Source: an uncultured Slackia sp. (lineage in GTDB: Bacteria; Actinomycetota; Coriobacteriia; Coriobacteriales; Eggerthellaceae). Taken from it: a DNA stretch of 10,564 nt. The stretch covers positions 1 to 10,564 of the forward strand of contig CALBLG010000105.1 of assembly GCA_937895975.1 (NCBI GenBank), in the 5' to 3' direction. Below the pieces are notes generated by a model. That model did not search any database. It worked only from the letters and a program-made list of their open reading frames with translations, and was not told where the DNA came from. Shown here one piece after another: positions 1 through 6,669 of the stretch. The translations under genes and the position numbers were made by a program. Within the stretch, counting starts at the first letter, position 1; every line of letters begins with the position of its first letter.

Positions 1-10
1 GGCGGAATAA

Positions 11-45
11 TTGCGCGATGCCGCTCGCTCGGCTTCGTATATAAT
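11..45 (+). promoter_or_regulatory. Candidate promoter of the tRNA-Arg gene
   Basis: A perfect TATAAT lies at 40-45, 14 bases before the mature tRNA 5' end at 60, so transcription would start only a few bases upstream of the tRNA. A TTGCGC at 11-16 resembles a -35 box, but the 23-base spacer is too long. The -35 element is therefore uncertain and the call rests mainly on the -10 box and its position. Confidence 0.4.
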
Positions 46-59
46 AAAACGCTGCATAA

Positions 60-135
60 GCCCCCGTGGCTCAACGGATAGAGCACCGGACTTCTAATCC
101 GATGGTTGTGGGTTCGATTCCCGCTGGGGGCACCA
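60..135 (+). tRNA. tRNA-Arg (anticodon UCU), CCA encoded
   Basis: The sequence folds into a complete cloverleaf. The acceptor stem is 60-66 with 125-131 (six Watson-Crick pairs and a terminal G-U). The D stem is 69-72 with 81-84. The anticodon stem is 86-90 with 98-102, and the T stem 108-112 with 120-124 encloses a TTCGATT loop. The seven-base anticodon loop CTTCTAA has TCT at 93-95, which reads the arginine codons AGA and AGG. The discriminator is A132 and the 3' CCA is encoded at 133-135. The outermost anticodon-stem pair (C86 with A102) is a mismatch; all other stems are intact. The gene has its own promoter-like box and terminator and converges on rsfS. In a GC-rich genome it serves codons expected to be rare. 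Confidence 0.97.
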
Positions 136-144
136 CGAATTAGC

Positions 145-170
145 AAGGCCCGCGCAAGCGGGCCTTTTTT
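145..170 (+). terminator. Rho-independent terminator after tRNA-Arg
   Basis: A 9-bp perfect stem (AAGGCCCGC at 145-153 with 158-166) has a GCAA tetraloop and runs into a T tract covering 165-170. It begins 10 bases after the tRNA CCA end. The stop codon of the convergent rsfS gene is at 173-175, so the same hairpin probably also limits minus-strand transcripts. The minus-strand side lacks a good T-run (CTTGCTAATT), so termination there would be weaker. Confidence 0.92.
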
Positions 171-172
171 CT

Positions 173-574
173 CTATTCTGCTTCCGGCGCCTTATCTTCG
201 CTCGGCTCGTCGGGCTCGAAATCGACCGTGGGGGCGTCGTTCCACACCTCTTCCAAGCGATAGTAATCGCGGCCCTCGGGCTGGAAGCAGTGCACAACGA
301 AATCGCCGAAATCGAGCAGAGCCCAGAAACCCTCCTCGGCGCCCTCGATGCCGAACGGCTTTACGCCGGCCTGCTTGACCTCGGCCTCTTCGATGGCATC
401 GAGCACAGCTGCAACCTGTCGGTTGTTCTGCGCGGTAACGATGACGAAATAATCGGTCACGCTCACAAGCTCGCGAACGTCTTGAATCACGATGTCGGTT
501 GCCTTCTTTGAATCGGCAGCCTTGGCCGCGATCATCACTTTCTCGAGGGACGTGAGTCCTTTGTCTTTTGCCAT
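173..574 (-). CDS. rsfS: Ribosomal silencing factor RsfS (RsfA/YbeB/Iojap family)
   Basis: RsfS binds ribosomal protein uL14 on the free 50S subunit and blocks joining to the 30S, lowering translation during starvation or stationary phase. The 133-residue product carries the family pattern throughout: KKATDIVIQDV near 23-33, VTDYFVIVTA at 39-48, a glycine-rich EGAEEGFWALLDFGD at about 77-91 and VVHCF...RDYYRLEEVW at 93-111. Only the acidic tail after about residue 118 is variable. The start is supported by AGAAAGGA at 583-590, eight bases upstream of the ATG. It is the last gene of the obgE unit, 39 bases after yqeK. The order nadD-yqeK-rsfS is also familiar from Bacillus. No oddity is seen apart from the acidic tail. 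Confidence 0.96.
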   Translation of the reverse strand: MAKDKGLTSLEKVMIAAKAADSKKATDIVIQDVRELVSVTDYFVIVTAQNNRQVAAVLDAIEEAEVKQAGVKPFGIEGAEEGFWALLDFGDFVVHCFQPEGRDYYRLEEVWNDAPTVDFEPDEPSEDKAPEAE

Positions 575-613
575 TCGGCGTGTCCTTTCTTCATGGTCGA
601 ATGAGCTCGACGT

Positions 614-1639
614 TTACTGTATGGGAATGATGCGCGCCCCACTCGCCGTGCGCTGCACGGCGGAAGCCGCGCGGTTCGCAGTCGAATCGCCGGCTGCCGG
701 GTTTGCGGGCGTCGCATCGGCAAAGCTCCCAGCATTGGCCTTGGCCTCGGCTTCAGCCGCTTGTTCAAGCTCGGCCATATCGGGCTCGACGTAATCGGCC
801 GCGCCCTCCTGCTGCATATGGGCGCGCTTCTCTTCACGCACGCGTTCGCGTTCCTCGGCGGCTTTGCGGGCAAGCGCCATCTGCTGCTCGGCCTGGCGCG
901 CCAGCTGCTCGCGACGCGCAATTTCTTCGGCAAGCGACTGCATGGCCGCGTCGGCACCAGACTCGGCCTGACGGGTGGCATCGGCGGCAAGGCGCTGTTT
1001 GCGCGCAACGACCAGGGAATTGTACACGTCAAGCGACGGCGGCGCCACCACCATGTCAGCAGAAAGCAGGTACATGAAGTTCGCCTTGTACGTGCGGTAG
1101 AACAGCTCGTCGAGGCTCACCTCTCCCACCGCTTCGCGCAAACCCTGGATGTCGGGGAAATCGCGGCCCGGTTCGATGATGTCGGCCACGAACACCACCA
1201 TGTCCAAGTCGGACATGCCCACGGCCCCGCACGTGTGGCGGCTGATGGCCTGCAGCACCGCGTCGGACAGCTCGGGGAATTCGTCGCGCAACGTGGCCGC
1301 CGCCGTCCAAGAGTGCAACACGCCCGTGGCATGCTCGCGCACGTCCTTCTTGGCAAGCTTGAGCTTTTTCGCCTTGCGCTTCAGCTCGTCGCCAGTAAGC
1401 GATTTGTCCCAATCGTGCAAAAGGCCGGCAATGGCGGCCTCGCTTTGGTCGACGCCATAGATGCGCGCCAGCTGCTCGGCGGTTTGCGACACGCCCAGCG
1501 AATGGCGGTAGCGCGACGCCTTCACGCGCGCCTGCAGCGCCGCGCGCATCTCGTCGAAGCGGTCGGGCGTCATGGGGGTCGTTTCCAAAGCCGACTGCTT
1601 CTGCTTCTTCTTGTTTTTCTTCGATATGGCCTTCGCCAT
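614..1639 (-). CDS. yqeK: YqeK-like HD-domain hydrolase (symmetrical Ap4A hydrolase) with long C-terminal extension
   Basis: YqeK enzymes split diadenosine tetraphosphate into two ADP, using a metal-binding HD domain. The 341-residue product has an H...HD...H...D arrangement: H46 in RYRHSLGV, H75-D76 in AGLLHDWDK, H109 and H135 in SRHTCG, and D153 in VADIIEPGRDFP, which is a YqeK signature. The domain spans about 28-205. Usual YqeK proteins end near there, at about 190-200 residues. Here roughly 135 more residues follow: an Ala/Glu/Arg/Gln-rich stretch (about 212-302) that looks like a coiled coil, then a low-complexity tail. A lysine-rich N-terminus (KKNKKKQK) precedes the domain. The start at 1639 is chosen because CGAGGAG at 1646-1652 lies six to seven bases upstream; an in-frame ATG at 1714 would overlap nadD and adds atypical sequence. 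It lies 34 bases after nadD. The enzyme class is confident; the role of the extension is unknown. Confidence 0.88.
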   Translation of the reverse strand: MAKAISKKNKKKQKQSALETTPMTPDRFDEMRAALQARVKASRYRHSLGVSQTAEQLARIYGVDQSEAAIAGLLHDWDKSLTGDELKRKAKKLKLAKKDVREHATGVLHSWTAAATLRDEFPELSDAVLQAISRHTCGAVGMSDLDMVVFVADIIEPGRDFPDIQGLREAVGEVSLDELFYRTYKANFMYLLSADMVVAPPSLDVYNSLVVARKQRLAADATRQAESGADAAMQSLAEEIARREQLARQAEQQMALARKAAEERERVREEKRAHMQQEGAADYVEPDMAELEQAAEAEAKANAGSFADATPANPAAGDSTANRAASAVQRTASGARIIPIQ

Positions 1640-1673
1640 GGTTCGCTCCTCGCGTATACGCCCGGCGCTTGCG

Positions 1674-2396
1674 CTACCGGTAGAGCCCGTGCATCTCGAT
1701 ATAGTCTGCCACATCGGCGGGAACCTGGTCGCGAACAGACAGCCCCCTGCGGGCTTTCTCCCTCAAATCGGTAGAAGATACGTCCATCCCAGGCATGGAA
1801 ACGAGCTCTATCTCGCTCGCCCCGATGGCCCCCGCGGCCTTGGCAAGGGCTTCGCTGCCAAGAGGCGGCGCGCCCTCGCGCGACACCGCGGCGAAGCGCG
1901 CTAGCGAGCCCAACCGCGGCGCATCGTGCCACGCGGGAAGCTGAGCCAAGGCATCGGCGCCCACCAGAAAATACAGCTCGACGCTGTTGGGAAGAAAGTC
2001 GTGCAGCGCGCGCAGGGTGTCGGCGGTATAGGTTTCGCCCAATCGGTCGATTTCCATGCGGCTCGCCTCGAAACGAGCCTCACCCGCGACCGCCGCACGC
2101 ACCATGGCGAAACGGTCTTCGGCGGCGGTTATGGCACGGCCGTGCTTCATCCAGGGGTCGCCCGCCACCACGAACAGCACACCGGCAAGGCGGAGCTGGG
2201 CCATAGCATGCCGGGCTATGGCGAGGTGCCCGTTGTGGATGGGGTCGAACGTGCCGCCCATAATGCCCAAACGGCATGGATGGCCATCGCGGCCAAAGTT
2301 TTCGAAACGGCCGAGGGCGGCGCGCCTCGCGACGTCGCATCCCTCGGCGGGGCTTGCGCCATCCCCCACGCCTGCGCTCACAGCGCCAAAAGCCAT
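1674..2396 (-). CDS. nadD: Nicotinate-mononucleotide adenylyltransferase NadD
   Basis: NadD joins ATP and nicotinate mononucleotide to form deamido-NAD, the penultimate step of NAD synthesis. The 240-residue product shows the nucleotidyltransferase signature GGTFDPIHNGH at 47-57, AGDPWMKHGR with AAEDRFAMV at 78-99, TYTADTL at 122-128, FLVGADAL with a following WH at 143-157, and SSTDLR at 207-212, matching the family's (I/V)SSTxIR motif. The start shares one base with the proA stop (TAATG), and AGGTG at 2405-2409 lies eight bases upstream, indicating translational coupling. This start gives about 42 residues before the usual LGIMGGTF beginning. A later GTG or TTG start cannot be excluded, although RFENFGRDGHPCRLGIM reads like a real lead-in. 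An in-frame ATG at 2522 lies deep inside proA and was rejected. Confidence 0.94.
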   Translation of the reverse strand: MAFGAVSAGVGDGASPAEGCDVARRAALGRFENFGRDGHPCRLGIMGGTFDPIHNGHLAIARHAMAQLRLAGVLFVVAGDPWMKHGRAITAAEDRFAMVRAAVAGEARFEASRMEIDRLGETYTADTLRALHDFLPNSVELYFLVGADALAQLPAWHDAPRLGSLARFAAVSREGAPPLGSEALAKAAGAIGASEIELVSMPGMDVSSTDLREKARRGLSVRDQVPADVADYIEMHGLYR

Positions 2397-3688
2397 TAGG
2401 GGCGCACCTGGCCCGTGCCGCGCACGACGTACTTGTACGTTGTAAGCGCCTCCAGCGCGAAGGGGCCGCGCACATGCAGCTTCTGCGTTGAGATGCCTAT
2501 TTCGGCGCCCAACCCGAAGCAACCGCCGTCTGTGAAACGGGTGGAAGCGTTCGCATACACGGCGGCGGCATCGACGCCCGCAAGGAACTCCTCGATGGCC
2601 GCAGCGCCCTGGACGCTCGCCTCATTGGCCACGATGCACTCGGAATGCTTCGTGCCGTAGCGATTGATATGATCGATGGCCTCCTCGACGCCCGAAACCA
2701 CCTTCACGCTTATCTCGAGCGCAAGGTATTCACGACCCCAATCGTCATCGGTCGCATCGACGAAATTGCCAGCCACCCCAGCCTTTTGGGCTGCAGCGCG
2801 CGTCGCGGCATCGCCGTGGATTTCAACGCCCGCCTCGGCGAGCGCCTTGCAGGCTTGCGGCAAAAATTCGGCCGCAATCGCCCCGTCGACCAGCAGCGAC
2901 TCGCATGCGTTGCACACGCTGATGCGCTGCGTTTTCGCATTCAGCAAAATGCTGATGGCTCGATTGAAATCGGCCGTTTCGTGCACATAGACGTGGCAAT
3001 TGCCCGTGCCCGTCTCGATAACAGGCACGGTGGCGTATTCGACGCAATGGCGAATGAGGCCCGCGCCACCGCGGGGAATAAGCACATCGACTATGCCACG
3101 CATGCGCATAAGCGCGTCGGTGGCGCCGCGATCGGGAGTATCGATGAATGAGACAGCATCGGCGGGCAGCCCTGCGGAAACGACGGCCTCGCGCAGAGCG
3201 GCCACGATTGCCGCATTGGAATGAAGCGCCTGCGAGCCGCCACGCAGCACGCACGCATTGCCCGACTTCAGCGCGATGCCGGCAGCGTCGGCCGTCACAT
3301 TGGGACGAGCCTCGTACACCATGGCAACTACGCCCAAAGGCACGCTGACGCGCCGCAAGTCCATGCCGTCATCCATCGTGCGATGCTCAAGCACGCGGCC
3401 AACCGGGTCGGGCAGCTGAGCGAGCGATTCAAGCGCGCACGCCATACCATCGATGCGATCCTCGTCCAAACGCAGCCTGTCAAGCATGCCTGCCGACATG
3501 CCGGCCTTTTCACCGGCCTTCATGTCGACGGCATTGCGCTCGAGAATCGCAGGAAGATGTGCGCGCAACGCTTCCGCCATTGCGAGAAGCGCCCGGTTGC
3601 GAACCTCTTCGGACGCGCGCGCCACCACGCGGGAAGCATCCCGAGCAGCAAGCGCGATAGCACGGACATCGTTTTCGATTGAAATCAT
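2396..3688 (-). CDS. proA: Glutamate-5-semialdehyde dehydrogenase (gamma-glutamyl phosphate reductase) ProA
   Basis: ProA reduces gamma-glutamyl phosphate to glutamate-5-semialdehyde with NADPH, the second step of proline synthesis, acting on the product of ProB encoded just upstream. The 430-residue length is typical. Visible family blocks are VYEARPNVTADAA at 124-136, SGNACVLRGG at 142-151, IPRGGAGLI at 204-212, SVCNACE at 257-263 with the expected catalytic Cys259, YGTKHSECIV at 344-353, NASTRFTDGG at 380-389, and FGLGAEIGISTQKLHVRGP at 391-409. After DGG, residue 390 is Cys where many homologues have Glu. The start is supported by GAGGG at 3693-3697, five bases from the ATG. The open frame continues upstream to 3880, but those 64 codons are the translated inverted repeat and do not resemble ProA. 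The gene overlaps nadD by one base. Confidence 0.97.
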   Translation of the reverse strand: MISIENDVRAIALAARDASRVVARASEEVRNRALLAMAEALRAHLPAILERNAVDMKAGEKAGMSAGMLDRLRLDEDRIDGMACALESLAQLPDPVGRVLEHRTMDDGMDLRRVSVPLGVVAMVYEARPNVTADAAGIALKSGNACVLRGGSQALHSNAAIVAALREAVVSAGLPADAVSFIDTPDRGATDALMRMRGIVDVLIPRGGAGLIRHCVEYATVPVIETGTGNCHVYVHETADFNRAISILLNAKTQRISVCNACESLLVDGAIAAEFLPQACKALAEAGVEIHGDAATRAAAQKAGVAGNFVDATDDDWGREYLALEISVKVVSGVEEAIDHINRYGTKHSECIVANEASVQGAAAIEEFLAGVDAAAVYANASTRFTDGGCFGLGAEIGISTQKLHVRGPFALEALTTYKYVVRGTGQVRP

Positions 3689-3709
3689 GTTTCCCTCGCT
3701 CAACCTTCG

Positions 3710-3729
3710 CCGACGCTGTTTCTCGTCGG
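3710..3729 (-). promoter_or_regulatory. Small hairpin in the proA leader
   Basis: CCGACG (3724-3729 read on the minus strand) pairs with CGTCGG (3710-3715) around an eight-base loop. It lies 12 bases upstream of the proA ribosome-binding site at 3693-3697. It could influence proA translation or be a processing end. Nothing else supports a function, and no -10 box was found in the proB-proA spacer. Confidence 0.35.
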
Positions 3730-3757
3730 ATCCACCTTGGAAAACGGAGAAGATGTT

Positions 3758-3876
3758 GCGATTTTGGCTTGGCGTGCGGTTCCGATAGATTCCGCACGAG
3801 CCGAACAGCACGTAATGCGCTGTTCGTGCGAGCCAGGACTTGACCGAAGCGGAAACGCACGCCAAGCCAAAATCGC
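3758..3876. repeat. 119-base nested inverted-repeat element between proB and proA
   Basis: The outer arms 3758-3778 and 3856-3876 are a perfect 21-bp inverted repeat (outer end GCGATTTTGGC). After one mismatched position five more pairs follow (TTCCG 3780-3784 with CGGAA 3850-3854). Inside is a second hairpin: CGCACGA 3793-3799 with TCGTGCG 3824-3830, then ACAGC or GAACAGC pairing with GCTGT(TC), giving 12 pairs around a five-base bulge and a nine-base loop (3810-3818). It begins seven bases after the proB stop and fills most of the only large gap in the operon. The minus-strand side has no T-run after the stem, so it is not a classic terminator. No transposase, T-box or clear target-site duplication is visible. 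It may be a dispersed repeat of the MITE or REP type; this is inference. Confidence 0.85.
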
Positions 3877-3883
3877 CCAAACG

Positions 3884-4975
3884 TTATTCGAACAAGATTA
3901 ATTCATCGCGATGAATCGCAACGTCGGCTTCCCCCGAACGCATCGATTCCGACGAGCAGCGGGCAAGACCGCGGCCGATGACGAACCCATCATCATCAAT
4001 GACGTCGACGACATCCTCAGCCTCGAAATCGCCCTCGATGCGCTTCACGCCAACGGCCAGCAACGAATTGCCGCCGTCGATTATGGCATGCGCCGCCCCA
4101 GCGTCAACATGAAGAGCTCCCTTTACCGAATCGCCCAAAGCGATCCACAGCTTGCGCGGCGTGATTTCATGCGGCACCTCGGCGCCCGTGAACAGCGTGC
4201 CGATGGGTTCTTCGGCAAGCGAGCGCACCACGGCGTCTTCGGCTCGGCCGCTGCAGATGACCAGCGGAATGCCCGCCGCCCCCAGCACGCGCGCACTCGT
4301 AAGCTTGGTGACCATGCCGCCCGACCCAACGGCGCTGCCCGCGCCCGACGCGCCCGCCAAAATCTCGGGCGTGATGCGGTCGACGCGCTTGATGAGCTGG
4401 GCCGATGGATCGGTTTTGGGGTTTGACGTATACAGCCCGTCGATGTCGCTCAGAATAACCACGCGGTCGGCCCCGGCGAGGCATGCCACGAGCGCCGCAA
4501 GCGTGTCGTTGTCGCCGAATTTGATTTGCTCGACTGACACGGTGTCGTTCTCGTTCACGATGGGCACCGCGTTCAGCTCGATAAGACGGCGGAACGTGTC
4601 GCGCGCATGCAGGTAGGCGTTGCGGTCGGCCGTGTCGCGGCGCGTGAGCAGCACCAGGGAGGTAAGCATACCGTACGGAGAAAATACCTGGTCGTATGCC
4701 GCAAGCAAAGCGCGCTGGCCCACGCTTGCCGCCGCCTGCACCGTAGGCATGTCGTCGGGGCGCCGCAGCGGCAGGCCCAGCGCCTCAAGCCCGCACGGGA
4801 TGGCGCCCGAGCTTACGATGATCACGCGCCAACCCTCGCGGCGCACGCGCGCCACCTGGTGCGCCAGATCGGCCAGGTAGGCGCGGTCGCATTTTCCCTC
4901 GTCGTCGGTCAACGTGTTCGACCCGATTTTGATGACGGCCGTGCGGTACGTCTTGTTCGCGGTTGCCTCTGCCAT
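3884..4975 (-). CDS. proB: Glutamate 5-kinase ProB with C-terminal PUA domain
   Basis: ProB phosphorylates glutamate to gamma-glutamyl phosphate, the first and usually proline-inhibited step of proline synthesis. The 363-residue product has the amino-acid kinase fold at about 10-265: KIGSN at 16-20, VSSGAI at 54-59, LLTRRD near 109-114, VPIVNENDTV at 137-146, FGDNDTLAA at 153-161, LSDIDGLYT at 175-183 and GSGGMVTK at 217-224. A PUA domain follows at about 272-360 (RKLWIALGD...GALHVDAGA...GVKRIEGDF). Length and domain order match the long, PUA-containing form. The start lies 24 bases after the obgE stop, with AAGG seven bases upstream, so it is co-transcribed with obgE. Several positions vary mildly from the most common consensus (IPCG after SSGA, Ser for Thr in GSGG), with no sign of inactivation. 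Confidence 0.97.
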   Translation of the reverse strand: MAEATANKTYRTAVIKIGSNTLTDDEGKCDRAYLADLAHQVARVRREGWRVIIVSSGAIPCGLEALGLPLRRPDDMPTVQAAASVGQRALLAAYDQVFSPYGMLTSLVLLTRRDTADRNAYLHARDTFRRLIELNAVPIVNENDTVSVEQIKFGDNDTLAALVACLAGADRVVILSDIDGLYTSNPKTDPSAQLIKRVDRITPEILAGASGAGSAVGSGGMVTKLTSARVLGAAGIPLVICSGRAEDAVVRSLAEEPIGTLFTGAEVPHEITPRKLWIALGDSVKGALHVDAGAAHAIIDGGNSLLAVGVKRIEGDFEAEDVVDVIDDDGFVIGRGLARCSSESMRSGEADVAIHRDELILFE

Positions 4976-4999
4976 GTACGCCTTGCCCCTATCGGTTTG

Positions 5000-6397
5000 C
5001 TAATCGTCCAGTTCGGCGAAGATGTCTTCCGTCGTTTCGGCCGTTTCGAATTCAAACGCGCGGCCCAAGATGCGAATCTCATCGCCATTCTGCGCGCCGG
5101 CTTTAAGCAGCTCTTTCTCCAAGCCCATACGGTTGAAGCGGTGCTGCAGGAAGGAAAGAGCCTCGTCGTTTTCCCAGTCAGTCTGCACCACCATGCGCTC
5201 GATTTGCACGCCTTCCACGCGGAAGATGCCGTCGGAAAGCTTGCGCACCGTGAATTTGCGGTCGCGCAGCTCGCGCTTGCGCTGCCACACTTGGTCATAT
5301 TGGATTTCGGAATCCAGAGCCTCTTTCGCGGCCGTGCGCAACTCGAACACCTTGTCGGCGATAGCATGAATCAGCGAATCGACGCCCTTACCGGTAAGCG
5401 CCGAAATCTCGAACACGCGCGACGCCTCATCCACGCCGTCGGCGAATTCGTTGCCGCCCGCAGCCGCGATGGCGTCTTTGCGCACTTCCTCCTTCAAACG
5501 GCGCACGGCGTCTTCGGTGCCAGGCACGTCAACCTTGTTCGCCACGACGATGCGCGGACGCTTCGCCAGATCGTCGGCATACAGAGCCAGCTCGTTGTTG
5601 ATGATGCGGTAGTCTTCCACCGGGTCGCGGCCTTCATAGCCGCCAGTCATGTCGACCACATGCACAATGAGCGCGGTGCGCTCGATGTGGCGCAGAAACT
5701 CGTGCCCCAGGCCCTTGCCCTGGTGCGCGCCCTCGATAAGACCCGGAATGTCGGCCACGACGAAATTGTGCTCGTCGCCCTGCACCACGCCCAGATTGGG
5801 CACCAGCGTGGTGAACGGGTAGTCTGCGATTTTCGGGCGGGCGGCGCTCATGCGCGAGATGAGAGAGCTCTTGCCCGCCGACGGAACGCCCACCAGCGCG
5901 GCATCGGCCATGAGCTTCATCTCGAGCTCGATCCAGCACTCCTGCGCAGGCTCGCCCAACTCGGCGAACGCCGGCGCGCGGCGCGTAGACGTGACGAAGT
6001 GGATGTTGCCGCGGCCGCCGTGCCCGCCTTCGGCCACCACGACGCGCTCGCCGTCGTGCGTCAGGTCGGCAATCAGCTCGCCGGTTTCTTTCTTCTCTTC
6101 GAAATACTCGTGCACCACCGTGCCCACGGGCACCTTCAGGATAAGGTCTTCGCCCGTGGCGCCATGCATGCGCTTGCCCATGCCGTGCGTGCCGCGCGTG
6201 GCCTTGAAGTGGTGTTTGAATCGGTAGTCGAGCAGCGAAGACACCGACTGGTCGGCTTCTAGGATGACGTTGCCGCCGTGGCCGCCGTCGCCGCCGTCGG
6301 GGCCGCCTTTGGGCACGTGGGCCTCGCGGCGAAAGCTCAGGCAGCCCGCGCCGCCGTCGCCGCCCTTCACGTAAATGCGTACTTTGTCTACGAACAT
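5000..6397 (-). CDS. obgE: GTPase Obg/CgtA, late 50S ribosome assembly factor
   Basis: Obg is an essential GTPase that acts in late 50S assembly and links ribosome production to the stringent response. The 465-residue product has three domains. The glycine-rich Obg fold is at 1-158 (KGGDGGAGCLSFRREAHVPKGG from 11 onward is the family signature). The GTPase domain is at about 160-350, with G1 GVPSAGKSS at 170-178, FTT at 195-197, G3 DIPG at 216-219, G4 NKVD at 287-290 and G5 SAL at 332-334. A C-terminal OCT-type domain lies at about 370-450, then an acidic tail. The start matches the family's MFVDKVRIYVKGGDGG, with TAGGA at 6403-6407 upstream. It is the first gene of its unit, after a TATAAT box and a structured leader, and follows the rplU-rpmA terminator, the order typical for obg. 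Confidence 0.98.
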   Translation of the reverse strand: MFVDKVRIYVKGGDGGAGCLSFRREAHVPKGGPDGGDGGHGGNVILEADQSVSSLLDYRFKHHFKATRGTHGMGKRMHGATGEDLILKVPVGTVVHEYFEEKKETGELIADLTHDGERVVVAEGGHGGRGNIHFVTSTRRAPAFAELGEPAQECWIELEMKLMADAALVGVPSAGKSSLISRMSAARPKIADYPFTTLVPNLGVVQGDEHNFVVADIPGLIEGAHQGKGLGHEFLRHIERTALIVHVVDMTGGYEGRDPVEDYRIINNELALYADDLAKRPRIVVANKVDVPGTEDAVRRLKEEVRKDAIAAAGGNEFADGVDEASRVFEISALTGKGVDSLIHAIADKVFELRTAAKEALDSEIQYDQVWQRKRELRDRKFTVRKLSDGIFRVEGVQIERMVVQTDWENDEALSFLQHRFNRMGLEKELLKAGAQNGDEIRILGRAFEFETAETTEDIFAELDD

Positions 6398-6417
6398 AGC
6401 GTTCCTATCGTATCGTC

Positions 6418-6523
6418 GGGCGATGCGCCCTTTGCGACAAATGCCTTGGCCGACCGATTGCCGAGCCCGCCACGTGGTTCACGCGCCCGCGCGGCTCGAA
6501 TCGGGCGATCGAGGCACTTGTCG
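6418..6523 (-). promoter_or_regulatory. Strongly structured obgE 5' leader
   Basis: Read on the minus strand, 6512-6523 pairs with 6435-6446 in a 12-bp stem containing one G-U pair (CGACAAGTGCCT with AGGCATTTGTCG). Further in, CCGATT (6498-6503) pairs with AATCGG, and CGAGCC (6492-6497) with GGCTCG (6460-6465), separated by a two-base bulge. The whole fold covers about 89 bases. A second small hairpin (GGGCG-CAT-CGCCC, 6418-6430) follows, and the obgE ribosome-binding site comes about 11 bases later. The structure lies between the candidate promoter at 6553-6558 and the start codon. Function, if any, is unknown: it might be a regulatory leader or another intergenic repeat. It matches no riboswitch I recognise. 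Confidence 0.5.
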
Positions 6524-6552
6524 TGTTCTCGTTCATGAAAATGGGTGCTTGA

Positions 6553-6558
6553 ATTATA
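6553..6558 (-). promoter_or_regulatory. Candidate -10 box for the obgE-proBA-nadD-yqeK-rsfS unit
   Basis: A perfect TATAAT reads on the minus strand at 6553-6558, placed after the rpmA terminator and about 155 bases before the obgE ATG. No convincing -35 box is found at 16-18 bases; the position holds GCGCGT. A TG two bases before the hexamer is close to, but not exactly, an extended -10. The start site would fall near 6546, making a leader of about 149 bases. Confidence 0.5.
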
Positions 6559-6602
6559 CGCACGCGTGCCAGCGTACGCGCGCTCGCGCACCCCGAATAC
6601 GG

Positions 6603-6633
6603 AAAAAGCCCGCCGCATTGCGCGACGAGCTTT
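6603..6633 (-). terminator. Rho-independent terminator of rplU-rpmA
   Basis: On the minus strand a 12-bp stem with two G-U pairs (6622-6633 with 6605-6616, starting AAAGC and ending GCTTT) encloses a GCAAT loop and ends in five T residues (6603-6607). It lies 36 bases after the rpmA stop codon and before the obgE promoter box, separating the ribosomal protein unit from the obgE unit. Confidence 0.88.
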
Positions 6634-6669
6634 CTCCTCCCCTTATGTAACCCCTCTGGTTGCGTGAGG

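Noticed and set aside
1640..1714. Upstream start of yqeK giving 366 residues
   Set aside because: It would overlap the nadD end, lacks a good ribosome-binding site and adds non-family sequence. The ATG at 1639 has a strong AGGAG.
761..1774. Plus-strand open frame of 337 codons
   Set aside because: It is antisense to yqeK and the end of nadD, with no motifs. The minus-strand frame has a complete HD signature.
3758..3876. T-box or other riboswitch controlling proA
   Set aside because: No T-box AGGGUGGNACCGCG-like sequence or specifier loop was found, and the perfect long arms look like a repeat rather than a riboswitch.
4607..6262. Plus-strand open frame of 551 codons
   Set aside because: It lies antisense to proB and obgE, has the Arg/His/Ala-rich composition of high-GC shadow frames and no domain pattern. 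The minus-strand genes are unmistakable.
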